NCBI GenBank assembly: GCA_030583885.1 | Contig: CP129480.1 | Location: 3,598,714 to 3,662,713, forward strand | DNA length: 64,000 nt | Origin: Anaerolineales bacterium | GTDB taxonomy: Bacteria > Chloroflexota > Anaerolineae > Anaerolineales > Villigracilaceae | Direction: 5' to 3' | In this document: positions 8,605 to 17,089 of the stretch, one piece after another | How positions within the stretch are numbered: position 1 is the stretch's first letter | Layout of the letters: each line of letters opens with the position of its first letter | Position numbers and translations under genes: made by a program | The notes under the pieces: generated by a model | Databases searched by the model: none | Seen by the model: only the letters and a program-made list of their open reading frames with translations | What the model was told of the DNA's origin: nothing

Positions 8605-10293
8605 CTATGGCGCAGCCGTCGGCTCGGGGGTTTGCTCAAGCGTGCGGCGGGTTATGAGATACCACTGCGTGATCAACGCAAGGCGGTCATTGACATCATA
8701 CATCGGGGCAACCTGCACACCCTGCACCTGTGCGTCCACACCATAGGAATAGACGGGATAATACAAGGGCAGCGAGGGCATATCCTTGGTGAAGATCACC
8801 TGGAAATTGCGATACAAGCGCGCGCGCTCGGCAAAATCTGCGGCGGTGCGTGCTGATTCAAGGAATTCGCTTGCCGTGCGGTTATCCCATTGGGAGTAGT
8901 TCTGTCCGCCGGTGGCTTCGGATTGATGCCAGAACAGGTACGGGTCCGGGTCCGGGGTGCGCGAGGTGTTCAAGTCCGCCAGGGCGGCCTGGTAATTGCG
9001 CGGGACAAGATAATCGTTCAGGAGCGAGTCGTACGGCACAGCCTGCAGGTCAATGCGCACACCGATCAATGTCCAGTCCGATTGGATGGCCTGGGCAATC
9101 TGGGTGTGGATAATGTCATCGGGATGAAGCAGGGTAAAGGTCAGAAATTGACCGTCCTTTGCACGCACATCCCCGCCGCCGGCGGGAATCACATATCCCT
9201 CGTCCTTGAGCAACCTCGCGGCGGCTTCAGGGTCATACTCAAATTTTTCGATGTCTTCATAATATGCCCACGAGCCGGTCAGGATGGGCCCATTCGCAAG
9301 GATGGCCTGTCCGTTCAAGATGTGCGAGACGATCACATTGCGGTTCAGGCCGAGCAGAAGTGCGCGGCGGACCTTGTCGCTTTGCAGAAATGGAACCGCA
9401 GGATCATTGTTATTAAGGAAGACCAGCCCCATCTGCGGCAGGCGGCTGGTATAAACGGATAGATTCGGTTCCATAAGCGCCTGCTGAAGAACATCGTTCG
9501 TCAACTGGCTTACGCCAAGCACTTCGCCCTGCTCATACGCGTCGAGCGCAGAGGCGGAGGTTGGATAAAAGCGAAAGACAACCTGCTCGATGAACGGGGG
9601 CTGCAGGTAATAGTCCGCATTCGCAGAAAGCACAACGCCTGTGATCTGTCCGCCACCGGCCAACAGGCGGTCAAACTTATATGGACCGGAGCCGACGGGG
9701 CTCAGGTTGAATTCTGCATTGGAAAGCTGGTCGGCAGGCACGCTTTCGAGCAGGTGTTTTGGTAAAACGCCAAAGGTGGCGTAATCCAAAAATGGGGCAA
9801 AGGGTTCGGGTAATTTGAATTGAAAGGTCTTGTCATCGAGGCGCCTGACGTCGATTTGGGACCACAGGTCCTTGATATCCTGCGGGAAAAGCGAGCCGCT
9901 GCTCTTGATCAATTCGATGGTGTAGATCACATCATCGCTTGTCACGGGTTCCCCATCATGCCAGACCGCATTGGGTCTGAGCGAGAAGTTATAGACCATG
10001 CCGTCGGCGGAAGCTGCCCAGGAATCGACCAGGTCGGGCTGCGGCAAACCGTGCGAATCAAATTTGATCAAACCGCTGAAAAGAAGGCGGTTGATGTCGC
10101 GGTCGGCCGGGTTGTTCCAATCCAGCATGGGGTTGAGCCGCCCCAGCGAGCCGACCAGCGCCTCCGTGTACACCCCGCCCGCCGCGGCTTCCGGCAATAT
10201 GGGAATCGACACCGGCTGCTGGCTGAGCAGCAGCAGGGCAACGATCACAACCGTGACCGACACAACCAGGATCTGCCATCGTAGTTTTTTCAT
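8605..10293 (-). CDS. ABC transporter substrate-binding protein, family 5 (peptide/nickel type)
   Basis: Predicted 562 residues. An N-terminal hydrophobic segment (about 6-26) acts as an uncleaved anchor or signal; no lipobox Cys is evident. The main body is a family 5 extracellular solute-binding protein: LNPMLDWNNPADRDINRLLFSGL near the N-terminus, FSLRPNAVWHDGEPVTSDDV (the family signature region, about 105-125), and GSGPYKF near 210. Such proteins capture peptides, nickel or other small ligands for an ABC importer. No permease or ATPase gene lies beside it, so partner and ligand are unknown. It follows secG on the same strand after a hairpin and lies just upstream of the M20 dipeptidase gene. 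That pairing could point to peptide use. Confidence 0.85.
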   Translation of the reverse strand: MKKLRWQILVVSVTVVIVALLLLSQQPVSIPILPEAAAGGVYTEALVGSLGRLNPMLDWNNPADRDINRLLFSGLIKFDSHGLPQPDLVDSWAASADGMVYNFSLRPNAVWHDGEPVTSDDVIYTIELIKSSGSLFPQDIKDLWSQIDVRRLDDKTFQFKLPEPFAPFLDYATFGVLPKHLLESVPADQLSNAEFNLSPVGSGPYKFDRLLAGGGQITGVVLSANADYYLQPPFIEQVVFRFYPTSASALDAYEQGEVLGVSQLTNDVLQQALMEPNLSVYTSRLPQMGLVFLNNNDPAVPFLQSDKVRRALLLGLNRNVIVSHILNGQAILANGPILTGSWAYYEDIEKFEYDPEAAARLLKDEGYVIPAGGGDVRAKDGQFLTFTLLHPDDIIHTQIAQAIQSDWTLIGVRIDLQAVPYDSLLNDYLVPRNYQAALADLNTSRTPDPDPYLFWHQSEATGGQNYSQWDNRTASEFLESARTAADFAERARLYRNFQVIFTKDMPSLPLYYPVYSYGVDAQVQGVQVAPMYDVNDRLALITQWYLITRRTLEQTPEPTAAP

Positions 10294-10299
10294 AGGGTG

Positions 10300-10353
10300 A
10301 GTAAATAAAGAAATGCCGCCGCCACCCCGTTTCAGGGCAATGGCCCGGCGGCA
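10300..10353 (-). terminator. Candidate terminator after secG
   Basis: On the minus strand TGCCGCC (10347-10353) pairs with GGCGGCA (10314-10320), with further pairing between GGGC and GCCC inside. The T-rich run ATTTCTTTATTTAC follows. It lies 20 bases past the secG stop and just before the solute-binding protein gene. Confidence 0.6.
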
Positions 10354-10372
10354 CTCCGCAACCTTGGGATTC

Positions 10373-10597
10373 TTAGCGTCCGAGGATGATAATGGTGATC
10401 ACAAGGCCGAAAAAAATCACACACAGAATAATCGTCACCCAGAAGAGGATGCGTTCAATACCGCGGCGGGCGGTGAAAACGCCGCCGGTATCCGCGCCGG
10501 TCAAACCACCCAGGCCCGCTCCCTTGCTTTGCAGGATGACACTGAGGATCAAACCAAGCGAGGTTATAATCAGCGCAATATCCAGAAACCTAACCAT
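10373..10597 (-). CDS. secG: Preprotein translocase subunit SecG
   Basis: Predicted 74 residues with two hydrophobic helices (about 5-22 and 50-71) joined by the conserved loop LQSKGAGLGGLTGA, the classic SecG signature. SecG is an accessory subunit of the SecYEG channel and aids protein export at the inner membrane. The ATG at 10597 is chosen because GGAGG sits about eight bases upstream and the length matches the family; the frame stays open further upstream, but those residues do not fit. It is a single gene flanked by a hairpin. Confidence 0.9.
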   Translation of the reverse strand: MVRFLDIALIITSLGLILSVILQSKGAGLGGLTGADTGGVFTARRGIERILFWVTIILCVIFFGLVITIIILGR

Positions 10598-10769
10598 ACA
10601 ATATGCCTCCTTGAAATTAGCGGACAAATTATACCTGTTCAAGAAGTGAATCGTCAACAAGGGATTATGGCGGGCGGAAATCCTGCGCGTATTCCCGCTT
10701 CGCAAATTTCAGGAAGAAAGCGAACCCCCGGGGTTCTCGAAGGGAGGCAGACTGTGACACGAGGAATTC

Positions 10770-11834
10770 ATGCACGAAGTCGTCATCAACCTGCACATGC
10801 ACACAAGATACTCGGATGGAAGCGGACTCCACAGGGATGTTGCGGCCGCCGCGATCAACGCCGCTGTGGATGTGGTCATCGTCACCGACCATAACGTGCT
10901 GGTGCAGGGGTTCGAGGGGTATTACAAGGACAAGAACAAAAGGATCCTCATGCTGATCGGCGAGGAAGTGCATGACCAGGCGCGCGACCCGCAAAAGAAT
11001 CACCTGCTTGTTTTCGGCGTGAACCGCGAACTGGCGACATTCGCGGAGAATCCCCAGAACCTGATCAACCAGGTGCGCGATGCGGGCGGGCTTTGCTTTC
11101 TTGCCCACCCGCACGACCCCGAGGCAAAAGCCTTCCATGAAACCGACATCTCCTGGGTGGATTGGTCTGTCCAAAATTATACGGGGATCGAATTATGGAA
11201 TGCCCTCAGCGAGTTGAAGACCGTCGTCCCCACAAAATTGCACGGCGCCTTTTATGCCTTCCTGCCCGCCTTCGTCGCGCGCCAGCCCATTCCGGACACG
11301 CTGGCAAGATGGGATGAACTGCTTTCGCAAGGACGCCGTGTGGTCGCCATCGGAGGATCGGACGCGCATGCCCTGCACATGAGCATGGGACCCATCCATC
11401 GCGTGATCTTTCCCTATGAATTCCACTTTCGGACGGTGAACACACACACGCTTCTCTCCGCACCGTTGAGTGGCGAGGTGAACCGGGACAAAGCCCTCAT
11501 CTACAAAGCCCTGCGCGGGGGACATTGCTTCGTCGGCTATGACCTGCCCGCCCCCACCCGCGGATTCCGCTTCACGGCCCAGGGACGGGATGTTTCGGTT
11601 TCGATGGGCGATGAGATCCCCTCAAAATTCGGCGTGACGTTACAGGCAAAACTACCCTCCCAGGCGGAAATCTGTTTGCTGAAAGATGGACAGGTCATCC
11701 AGACCTGGAAGAACCAACTCTCCTGCACGCATATCACCACCGAGCCGGGTGTGTACCGCATCGAAGCCTACCGGCGCTATTTGGGCAGGCGGCGCGGATG
11801 GATCTACAGCAACCCGATCTACGTCAGGGAGTAG
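10770..11834 (+). CDS. PHP domain metal-dependent phosphoesterase
   Basis: Predicted 354 residues. The PHP metal-binding motifs are present in order: HMHTRYSDG (about 9-17), VTDHN (about 38-42), GEE (about 67-69), HPHD (about 108-111), and GGSDAH (about 191-196). This set matches stand-alone PHP phosphoesterases, which hydrolyse phosphate esters with a trinuclear metal site. The C-terminal 100 residues form a beta-rich extension (VTLQAKLPSQAEICLLKDGQ, then IYSNPIYV). That extension occurs in PHP proteins handling cell-surface or nucleic acid phosphates, but no substrate is assigned. The start has GAGGA three bases upstream, which is close. It stands alone before the rpsF operon. Confidence 0.85.
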   Translation: MHEVVINLHMHTRYSDGSGLHRDVAAAAINAAVDVVIVTDHNVLVQGFEGYYKDKNKRILMLIGEEVHDQARDPQKNHLLVFGVNRELATFAENPQNLINQVRDAGGLCFLAHPHDPEAKAFHETDISWVDWSVQNYTGIELWNALSELKTVVPTKLHGAFYAFLPAFVARQPIPDTLARWDELLSQGRRVVAIGGSDAHALHMSMGPIHRVIFPYEFHFRTVNTHTLLSAPLSGEVNRDKALIYKALRGGHCFVGYDLPAPTRGFRFTAQGRDVSVSMGDEIPSKFGVTLQAKLPSQAEICLLKDGQVIQTWKNQLSCTHITTEPGVYRIEAYRRYLGRRRGWIYSNPIYVRE

Positions 11835-12018
11835 GAAAGGCCCTTCACAGGGGATCAGGCATCCGTTAAGAACGAGGCGTTATTCTTCATCCGAAGCGGG
11901 GATTCTGTGGTACACTTCGCCCGCTAATCAAATAGGTGCGTCTAGTCTACGTGCCTTTCCGCTCCCGGCAGGCCCACGGCTTGAACAGGAGCAAACCCAT
12001 GGAAAGGAGGTTTTCCCA
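11835..12018 (+). promoter_or_regulatory. Leader region of the rpsF-ssb-rpsR operon
   Basis: No gene is seen here. The last part must carry the promoter and 5' UTR of rpsF and ends in a near-perfect ribosome binding site, AAAGGAGG (12003-12010), nine bases before the ATG. In many bacteria the S6:S18 complex binds its own leader. A GC-rich stretch at 11950-11985 could fold, but the known motif was not confirmed. Confidence 0.45.
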
Positions 12019-12303
12019 ATGCGAAAATATGAATTGGTTTGCATCATCCAACCCGACCTGGATGAGACCGCTTTTAACGGCGTGCTCGACAAGGTCAAGG
12101 GCTGGGTCAGCGAATCCGGCGGCAGTGTGGATAAGGCCGAGGTGTGGGGACGCCGCAAGCTGGCTTATCTCATCAACAAACAGCGCGAAGGTCAATATGT
12201 TCTTTTGAACGTGACCATGGCGCCCACTGCCACCTCTGAACTTGAACGCAACCTGCGCTATCAGGAAGCGATCATGCGTCATATGCTTTCCGTTGTCGGT
12301 TAA
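12019..12303 (+). CDS. rpsF: 30S ribosomal protein S6
   Basis: Predicted 94 residues, normal length. It begins MRKYELVCIIQPDLDE, carries WGRRKLAYLINKQREGQYVL in the centre and the conserved R-Y-E-like tail region LRYQEAIMRHMLSVV. S6 binds with S18 to the platform of the small ribosomal subunit. The strong AAAGGAGG upstream decides the start, although the frame is open further 5'. The order rpsF-ssb-rpsR is the widespread bacterial arrangement and supports all three calls. Confidence 0.97.
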   Translation: MRKYELVCIIQPDLDETAFNGVLDKVKGWVSESGGSVDKAEVWGRRKLAYLINKQREGQYVLLNVTMAPTATSELERNLRYQEAIMRHMLSVVG

Positions 12304-12345
12304 TTTTTTATTCGTACCCGCCCGCTGCCTACCAAGGAGATTGAC

Positions 12346-12765
12346 ATGAGCCGAGGCCTTAATAAAGTACAGATCATTGGGCATCTTGGGAAGGACCCCG
12401 AGATGCGTTACACCCCTTCGGGCAAACCGGTCACCACCTTTTCGGTGGCGGTCAGCCGTTCGTGGAACAGCGCGGACGGCGAGCGCCACAGTGAGACCGA
12501 GTGGTTCAACGTGGTTGCCTGGGGAAACCTGGCTGAAATCTGCAAGCAGTATCTCGTCAAGGGACAGCAGGTCTATATTGAAGGACGCCTGCAGACCCGC
12601 CGCTGGGACGACAAGGAAGGCGTAAAGCACACCAGCGTGGAGATCGTTGCGGGTGAGATGATGATGCTGGGCGAGCGGCGCGAGGCAAATAACCAATCCC
12701 AGGAAGCGGATAATGCATCCAGCGAGCCGGCCAACGGCGCGGCGGATGACGAATTCCCGTTCTAA
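12346..12765 (+). CDS. ssb: Single-stranded DNA-binding protein
   Basis: Predicted 139 residues. The N-terminal OB fold (1-105) shows the standard motifs: NKVQIIGHLGKDPEMRYTPSG, TEWFNVVAWGNLAEIC, and YIEGRLQTRRWDD. The C-terminal part is a short acidic disordered tail ending DDEFPF, the tip that recruits DNA repair and replication partners. SSB coats single-stranded DNA as a tetramer. The ATG has AAGGAG nine bases upstream, and the gene sits between rpsF and rpsR. Confidence 0.97.
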   Translation: MSRGLNKVQIIGHLGKDPEMRYTPSGKPVTTFSVAVSRSWNSADGERHSETEWFNVVAWGNLAEICKQYLVKGQQVYIEGRLQTRRWDDKEGVKHTSVEIVAGEMMMLGERREANNQSQEADNASSEPANGAADDEFPF

Positions 12766-12819
12766 TCGTCACAGCTTGCCGGGCAGGCAGCTGTGACACA
12801 AACAGTTTTGGAGTAAACC

Positions 12820-13125
12820 ATGAGTGACGAACGCAATTTCTCAGGCGAACGCAATTTTTCAGGCGGTGGGGAAGGCGGCGGGGACCGCAGGTTCTTTGCC
12901 AAGCCGAAATTCTGCCAGTTTTGCGCCGACAAGACATTGACCATTGATTATAAAAAGGTCGACCTGCTGCGCAAATACATCACCGAGGACGGCAAAATCC
13001 GTCCGCGCCGCCAGACCGGGGCCTGCGCCAAACATCAGCGCGTGGTGGCGGCGGCGGTCAAACAGTCCCGCCATGTGGCGCTTCTGCCGTTCAGCGGCAG
13101 GTCGCTGGACGACACCCGTTCCTGA
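12820..13125 (+). CDS. rpsR: 30S ribosomal protein S18, zinc-ligand type
   Basis: Predicted 101 residues. A Gly-rich disordered N-terminal extension (about 1-27, with NFSGERNFSGGGEGGG) precedes the S18 core: CQFCADK, IDYKKVDLLRKYI, GKIRPRRQTGACAKHQRVV. The CxxC plus C..H pattern is the zinc-binding (C+) form. S18 pairs with S6 on the 30S platform. The start is supported by GGAG seven to eight bases upstream. Gly-rich N-terminal extensions are known in some phyla. It is the last gene of the operon. Confidence 0.95.
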   Translation: MSDERNFSGERNFSGGGEGGGDRRFFAKPKFCQFCADKTLTIDYKKVDLLRKYITEDGKIRPRRQTGACAKHQRVVAAAVKQSRHVALLPFSGRSLDDTRS

Positions 13126-13140
13126 TCGAAACGATGTACG

Positions 13141-13175
13141 CGGGGCATGGGAAACCAATTCCATGCCCCGAATTT
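13141..13175 (+). terminator. Candidate terminator after rpsR
   Basis: A 10-bp stem, CGGGGCATGG (13141-13150) with CCATGCCCCG (13161-13170), has a 10-nt loop that can pair further, and AATTTAT follows. It lies 16 bases after the rpsR stop. The U-tract is weak. Confidence 0.6.
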
Positions 13176-13283
13176 ATGCCCGGCGCGGTCACAACGTGTG
13201 CCTTTTTGGAAGCAGGAATGCACAATGGTTGCCCGCGGGCATTCTATATTAACGCACCCTGTACCACTTGAAGGAGTATCCCC

Positions 13284-14711
13284 ATGCCCAATGAGCAGGA
13301 GAAGAAGGCTGTTGCATACAAGAAACATGTTGCCCGCCAGCAGCGCGAACGACAACAGGCACGCCTGATCCTATACACGTTCTTCGGCATCCTTGCCGCG
13401 GTCGTGCTGCTGCTGATATACGGGCTGCTGGACGAAAGATATTTCAAACTCCAGCGCCCGGTGGCAAAGGTCGGAGAGACGAAGATCCTTGTGCGGGATT
13501 TTGAGCCGCGTGTGCGCCTGCAGCGCCAGCAGTTATTGTCCCAATACAGCCAGTACGCACAGTACGCGCAGGTTTTCGGCCTGGACGTGGAGGCGCAGCT
13601 GCAACAGATCGCCTCCAATTTAGACTCGCCCCAGCTCATCGGCCAGACCGTGCTCGACCAGATGGTCAATGAAGAGGTCATCCGCCAGGAGGCGGCCAAA
13701 CTCGGCATTACCGTCAGTGAAGCCGAGTTGGATGAAGCGCTTCAGAGCGCCTTTGGTTTCTTCCCGAACGGCACGCCCACGCCGTCGGCAACCCCCACTG
13801 CGGTGGACATGCCCGAGATCCCGGCGGAAGCGTTCAACGTGGTGACGGTCACGCCCGTGCCGAGCGCCACGCCTGAAATGACCTCCACCCCCGCAGCCGC
13901 GGAGGCGGAGACCACACCTGCCGAGGGCGAAACAACCCCCGAGGCGGAAGTCACCGCGGAACCATCCCTCACGCCCACTGCAACCAGCGAGCCGAGCGCC
14001 ACCCCGACGGAAGGACCGACCTCCACTCCGGCGCCGACCGCCACGCCCTATACCTTCGAAAGTTTCCAACAGAACTACCAGGAGGTGAATGAAGACCTCG
14101 CCAAACTGGGCTTCACCCATGACGTGTACCGCAGGCTGTTCGAAGTGCAGATCCTCGAACGAAAACTGAGGGACGAGCTCGCCCTCGACGTGCCGCGCAC
14201 GAGTCCGCAGGTCTGGGCGCGCCACATCCTCGTCAGCGACGCGGCGACTGCGCAGACCGTGATCGAGCGTCTGCAGAACGGCGAGGATTTCGCCGCGCTC
14301 GCGCTGGAACTTTCCTCCGACACGGGTTCGGCTGTTAACGGCGGCGACCTCGGCTGGTTCGGAAGCGGTGTGATGGTGCCTGAGTTCGAAGCCGCCGCCT
14401 TCGCATTGGAAAATTCCGGTGACTTCACCACGGAACCCGTGCAAAGCAATTTCGGCTTTCACATCATCCAGTTGATCGCCAAACAGGACCGCCCGCTGAG
14501 CGCAGAGCAGTATGCCTCCGAAAGGGAGCTCGCCTTTGCCGGCTGGCTGGCGGATGCAAAGGAAGCCTACGGCGTGGAGACCTATGACGTGTGGAAACAG
14601 CGCGTGCCCAGCGAGCCGAACTTCATCACACAAGCCACCGAGGCGGCCGGCGCCCAGTTGACCGCCCAGGCGGAAGTGCTGGAAGGCCTGAAAGCCACGG
14701 CGACACCGTAA
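13284..14711 (+). CDS. Membrane-anchored parvulin-type peptidyl-prolyl isomerase (PrsA/SurA-like foldase)
   Basis: Predicted 475 residues. A basic cytoplasmic N-terminus (1-28) precedes one membrane helix (about 29-48), so the rest lies outside the cell. A SurA-N-like helical chaperone region (about 55-155, with VAKVGETKILVRDF and VLDQMVNEEVIRQEA) leads into a Thr/Pro/Glu-rich linker (about 155-255). The helical region then resumes, followed by a PpiC rotamase domain (about 305-405) with ARHILVSD, NGGDLGWFGSGVMVPEF and SNFGFHIIQLI. Such proteins isomerise prolyl bonds and help fold exported proteins. The Pro-rich insertion splits the helical module, which is unusual. GAAGGAG lies upstream of the start. 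It is a single gene with a strong terminator. Confidence 0.88.
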   Translation: MPNEQEKKAVAYKKHVARQQRERQQARLILYTFFGILAAVVLLLIYGLLDERYFKLQRPVAKVGETKILVRDFEPRVRLQRQQLLSQYSQYAQYAQVFGLDVEAQLQQIASNLDSPQLIGQTVLDQMVNEEVIRQEAAKLGITVSEAELDEALQSAFGFFPNGTPTPSATPTAVDMPEIPAEAFNVVTVTPVPSATPEMTSTPAAAEAETTPAEGETTPEAEVTAEPSLTPTATSEPSATPTEGPTSTPAPTATPYTFESFQQNYQEVNEDLAKLGFTHDVYRRLFEVQILERKLRDELALDVPRTSPQVWARHILVSDAATAQTVIERLQNGEDFAALALELSSDTGSAVNGGDLGWFGSGVMVPEFEAAAFALENSGDFTTEPVQSNFGFHIIQLIAKQDRPLSAEQYASERELAFAGWLADAKEAYGVETYDVWKQRVPSEPNFITQATEAAGAQLTAQAEVLEGLKATATP

Positions 14712-14723
14712 GGACCAACCATT

Positions 14724-14762
14724 AAATCAAAGCGCCCGCTTTTACAGCGGGCGCTTTGATTT
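14724..14762. terminator. Strong intrinsic terminator
   Basis: A 17-bp stem, AAATCAAAGCGCCCGCT (14724-14740) with AGCGGGCGCTTTGATTT (14746-14762), has a 5-nt loop. The A-rich left arm and T-rich right arm make it usable from both sides. It lies 13 bases past the foldase stop. Confidence 0.92.
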
Positions 14763-14918
14763 GTATGTGCCTTTATCCCGTTGAGAACTTCAGCTCACAT
14801 GGTACTGTTGTCTTTCGAGTGACAGGGCAGGATATGGGGATATGCGGCGGATGAAGTGGTCGCGCTTGTTCCAGGGCAAGCGCTTTATTCAAAACCCTCA
14901 TTGACTATGCGAAAAATG

Positions 14919-15050
14919 CTCGGAAAGCCCCTCGGAAAAACATATAGAAGTCTTTTAAAAAACATTTAGAAGTTTTCCGGAAAACATTTAGAAGTTTTTC
15001 CAAAGACATTTAGAAGTTTTGGGAAAAAGATTTGGAAGTTTTTTTGGGGC
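14919..15050. repeat. 22-bp tandem repeat array, five to six units
   Basis: Units begin at 14941, 14963, 14985, 15007 and 15029, exactly 22 bases apart, with a degenerate sixth at 14919. The core is CATTTAGAAGTTTT followed by a variable C/G/A-rich half. Unit 2 contains the palindrome TTTTCCGGAAAA. There are no spacers between units. Twenty-two bases is about two helical turns, so equal sites lie on one face of the DNA, as in iterons or multi-site operators. Confidence 0.85.
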
Positions 15051-15214
15051 GGAAAAGGGGGTTTTAATTCCTTCGAGCAGGGCTTTTCCCTCAAAAACCA
15101 GCCCCCAACAGGCAGGGACGCAGGCGGGGTGTATAGTAAAATCAATAAAAGGGACAAGCCAATGCCCCTCACCCCGCAGGATTTGTCAGCAAGCGGAAGC
15201 GAGCCGAGGCGGAA

Positions 15215-15287
15215 GTTGTTGCCGTCCCCAAAGATGATGCTATCCGTGCTGCGATTATCGGGAGGGGCGTTCAAGGGAGAGTTGTGA
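15215..15287 (+). repeat. 73-bp direct repeat, copy A
   Basis: It matches copy B at 17090-17162 over its whole length with roughly ten substitutions and no gaps. Both begin GTTGTTGCCGTCCCCAAAGA and end GGGAGAGTT(G/A)TGA. The two copies enclose the Ser/Thr kinase gene and a phosphotriesterase fragment. Confidence 0.9.
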
Positions 15288-15471
15288 TGGAGAGAAACCG
15301 TCCACGAAGAAAACCACGAATTTTCGAATGGATGATGATCGTCGATTTTCATGGATGTATACGTCGTTCGACCGGTTGGGTCTGCGCAGACGGCAGGCCT
15401 GTCGGACCGGTCCGTTCACTCCCCGGCCGATATGATAAGATTCCGGGTGAGGCCCATTACCGGCGCGAATC

Positions 15472-16917
15472 ATGTCCGAGTTGATCGGTTCCAATCTTGG
15501 CCCGTATCGCATCCTCGAATTGATCGGCCGCGGGGGAATGGCGGCGATCTACAAGGCCCATCAGCCCTCCACTGACCGCCTAGTGGCGGTCAAGGTGCTG
15601 CTCGATCACCGCGCCGAAGACCCGCAGATCGTCGATCGCTTCGAGCGCGAAGCCCGGGTGATCACCGCCCTCGAACATACAAATATCGTGCCCGTGTACG
15701 ATTTTGGCCGCGAGGGCGGGTTGCTGTATCTGGTCATGCGCTACATGCGTGCCGGCACGGTCAACGACCTGCTGAAGCGCGGACCGCTCACTCCACGCGA
15801 CGCGGCCAGCATCCTGAGCGACGTGGCCGCCGCGCTGGACTACGCTCACGAGCGGGGCGTCATCCATCGGGACGTCAAACCGAATAACATCCTGGTGGAC
15901 GCCGGAGGGCGCGCCAATCTCACCGATTTTGGCCTGGCCAAGGTGCTGGGCGAGAGCCTCGACCTCACCCGTTCCGGAGCGACAATAGGCACCCCGGCCT
16001 ATATGGCCCCGGAACACGCAACCGGCGGGACAGTCTCGCCGCGCACCGACGTCTACTCCCTCGGCGTCATGCTGTACGAGATGGTCACCGGCGTGCTGCC
16101 CTACGTCTCCGATTCTCCCATGGCAGTGGTGATGATGCATTTGCATGAGGAAATGCGTCCGCCGCGGCAGGTCAACCCAACGCTCCCGCCCGCCGTCGAA
16201 GCGGTCATTGTGCGCGCCATGCTTAAGGATCCCGTCGGCCGGTTCGCGACAGCCGGCGAGATGGCCCGCGCGCTGGCCGAGGTTGTGGACGGGATGCCGC
16301 ATACCGCGGCCCCTGGCGAACATGTCGCCGACCGATTTGAGCAGGTCACCCTCGTGCCGCAGGGTTCGACGCTGCATCTGATCGAACTCGCAGCCAAAGT
16401 GGCCGAGGCCAAGAGCCCGGACGAGATCACGCCTGAAATCCGCCGTGCATTGAAGCGCATGCAGGGGGCCAGCCGGCGTCGGCGCCTGCTGGCGCTCGCA
16501 CCGTGGGCGGTGGCCGGGCTGCTGATGGTCATCCTGGCGGTTACGCTCCCGGCAGTCGTGCGCGGCTCGGGAGATTCGCGCGCCTCCGCTGCCGGCACGG
16601 CTACCGCCGTGCAGGCGCTGGTCATGCAGTTCGCGGAGGCGCAGACGGCCATGGCTGCCGGCGGCCCGAATGCGCAGGCCACACTGGCGCAATTGCAGAC
16701 GCAGATCGCCGTGGCCTCCTTCACCGCCGGGCCTACGCTTAGCCCAACCCCTACCCCCATGCAGGCAACGTCCACCTCGCGACCTGAGGCAACCTCCGCT
16801 CCGCCTTCCGCCACCGAGCAACCCAAACCGACCTCGGTCCTTCCCCCGGTGATCAGAACGCGGGTCCCGGATCGGCCCACAAACCTTGCCCCCATCCCGC
16901 CCAGCCTCCTTCCATAG
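15472..16917 (+). CDS. PknB-type serine/threonine protein kinase with membrane anchor
   Basis: Predicted 481 residues. The kinase domain (about 8-275) shows the Gly loop IGRGGMAAIYKA, VAVKVL (catalytic Lys), HRDVKPNNILV (catalytic loop), TDFGLAK (DFG), GTPAYMAPE and RTDVYSLGVMLYEM. A juxtamembrane segment follows, then one transmembrane helix (about 341-362) and a short Thr/Pro-rich outer tail of about 110 residues. It lacks PASTA repeats. Such kinases sense envelope signals and phosphorylate cytoplasmic proteins on Ser/Thr. The gene appears richer in G+C than its neighbours and lies between two 73-bp direct repeats, which suggests a moved block. No matching phosphatase is nearby. Confidence 0.92.
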   Translation: MSELIGSNLGPYRILELIGRGGMAAIYKAHQPSTDRLVAVKVLLDHRAEDPQIVDRFEREARVITALEHTNIVPVYDFGREGGLLYLVMRYMRAGTVNDLLKRGPLTPRDAASILSDVAAALDYAHERGVIHRDVKPNNILVDAGGRANLTDFGLAKVLGESLDLTRSGATIGTPAYMAPEHATGGTVSPRTDVYSLGVMLYEMVTGVLPYVSDSPMAVVMMHLHEEMRPPRQVNPTLPPAVEAVIVRAMLKDPVGRFATAGEMARALAEVVDGMPHTAAPGEHVADRFEQVTLVPQGSTLHLIELAAKVAEAKSPDEITPEIRRALKRMQGASRRRRLLALAPWAVAGLLMVILAVTLPAVVRGSGDSRASAAGTATAVQALVMQFAEAQTAMAAGGPNAQATLAQLQTQIAVASFTAGPTLSPTPTPMQATSTSRPEATSAPPSATEQPKPTSVLPPVIRTRVPDRPTNLAPIPPSLLP

Positions 16918-16929
16918 GAACATCATGTC

Positions 16930-17034
16930 ATGTCCTCGAAATACATACCAACCATACGGGGAGTGTTCGAAGTCGATTCCCTCGGGCTGATCCTGCCGCA
17001 CGAGCATCTGTTCACCGACTTGTGCCGGCCTTCG
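16930..17034 (+). pseudogene. Phosphotriesterase-family N-terminal fragment
   Basis: About 35 codons from an ATG read TIRGVFEVDSLGLILPHEHL, the N-terminal signature of the phosphotriesterase (PTE/PHP-like amidohydrolase) family. It includes the HxH metal motif HEH. After LCRPSAG the similarity is lost and repeat copy B begins within about 55 bases. The full enzyme would be about 300-350 residues, so this is a truncated remnant, probably cut when the repeat-bounded block was rearranged. Confidence 0.7.
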
Positions 17035-17089
17035 GCAGGCGCGGCTGTTGTCCCACAAGGGGATGACAAAATGGAAGCGAATTGGATGT

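Larger units (their letters stand above)
14763..15471. other. Gene-poor accessory stretch
   Basis: Seven hundred bases without a convincing gene. Inside lie a 22-bp periodic repeat array (14919-15050) and the first copy of a 73-bp repeat (15215-15287). After these comes a degenerate inverted-repeat-like stretch (15297-15353) with CCACGAAG and TTTCATGG ends. A small frame at 15163-15287 ends inside the 73-bp repeat, but no family is recognised. The last 60 bases should hold the kinase promoter; a TATGAT hexamer near 15431 is a weak candidate. Confidence 0.6.

Noticed and set aside
11900..12018. Ribosomal protein S6:S18 autoregulatory leader
   Set aside because: Expected from other bacteria, but the conserved loop and bulge could not be placed with confidence.
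14919..15050. CRISPR array
   Set aside because: Units follow each other without unique spacers, the unit is only 22 bases, and no cas genes are near.
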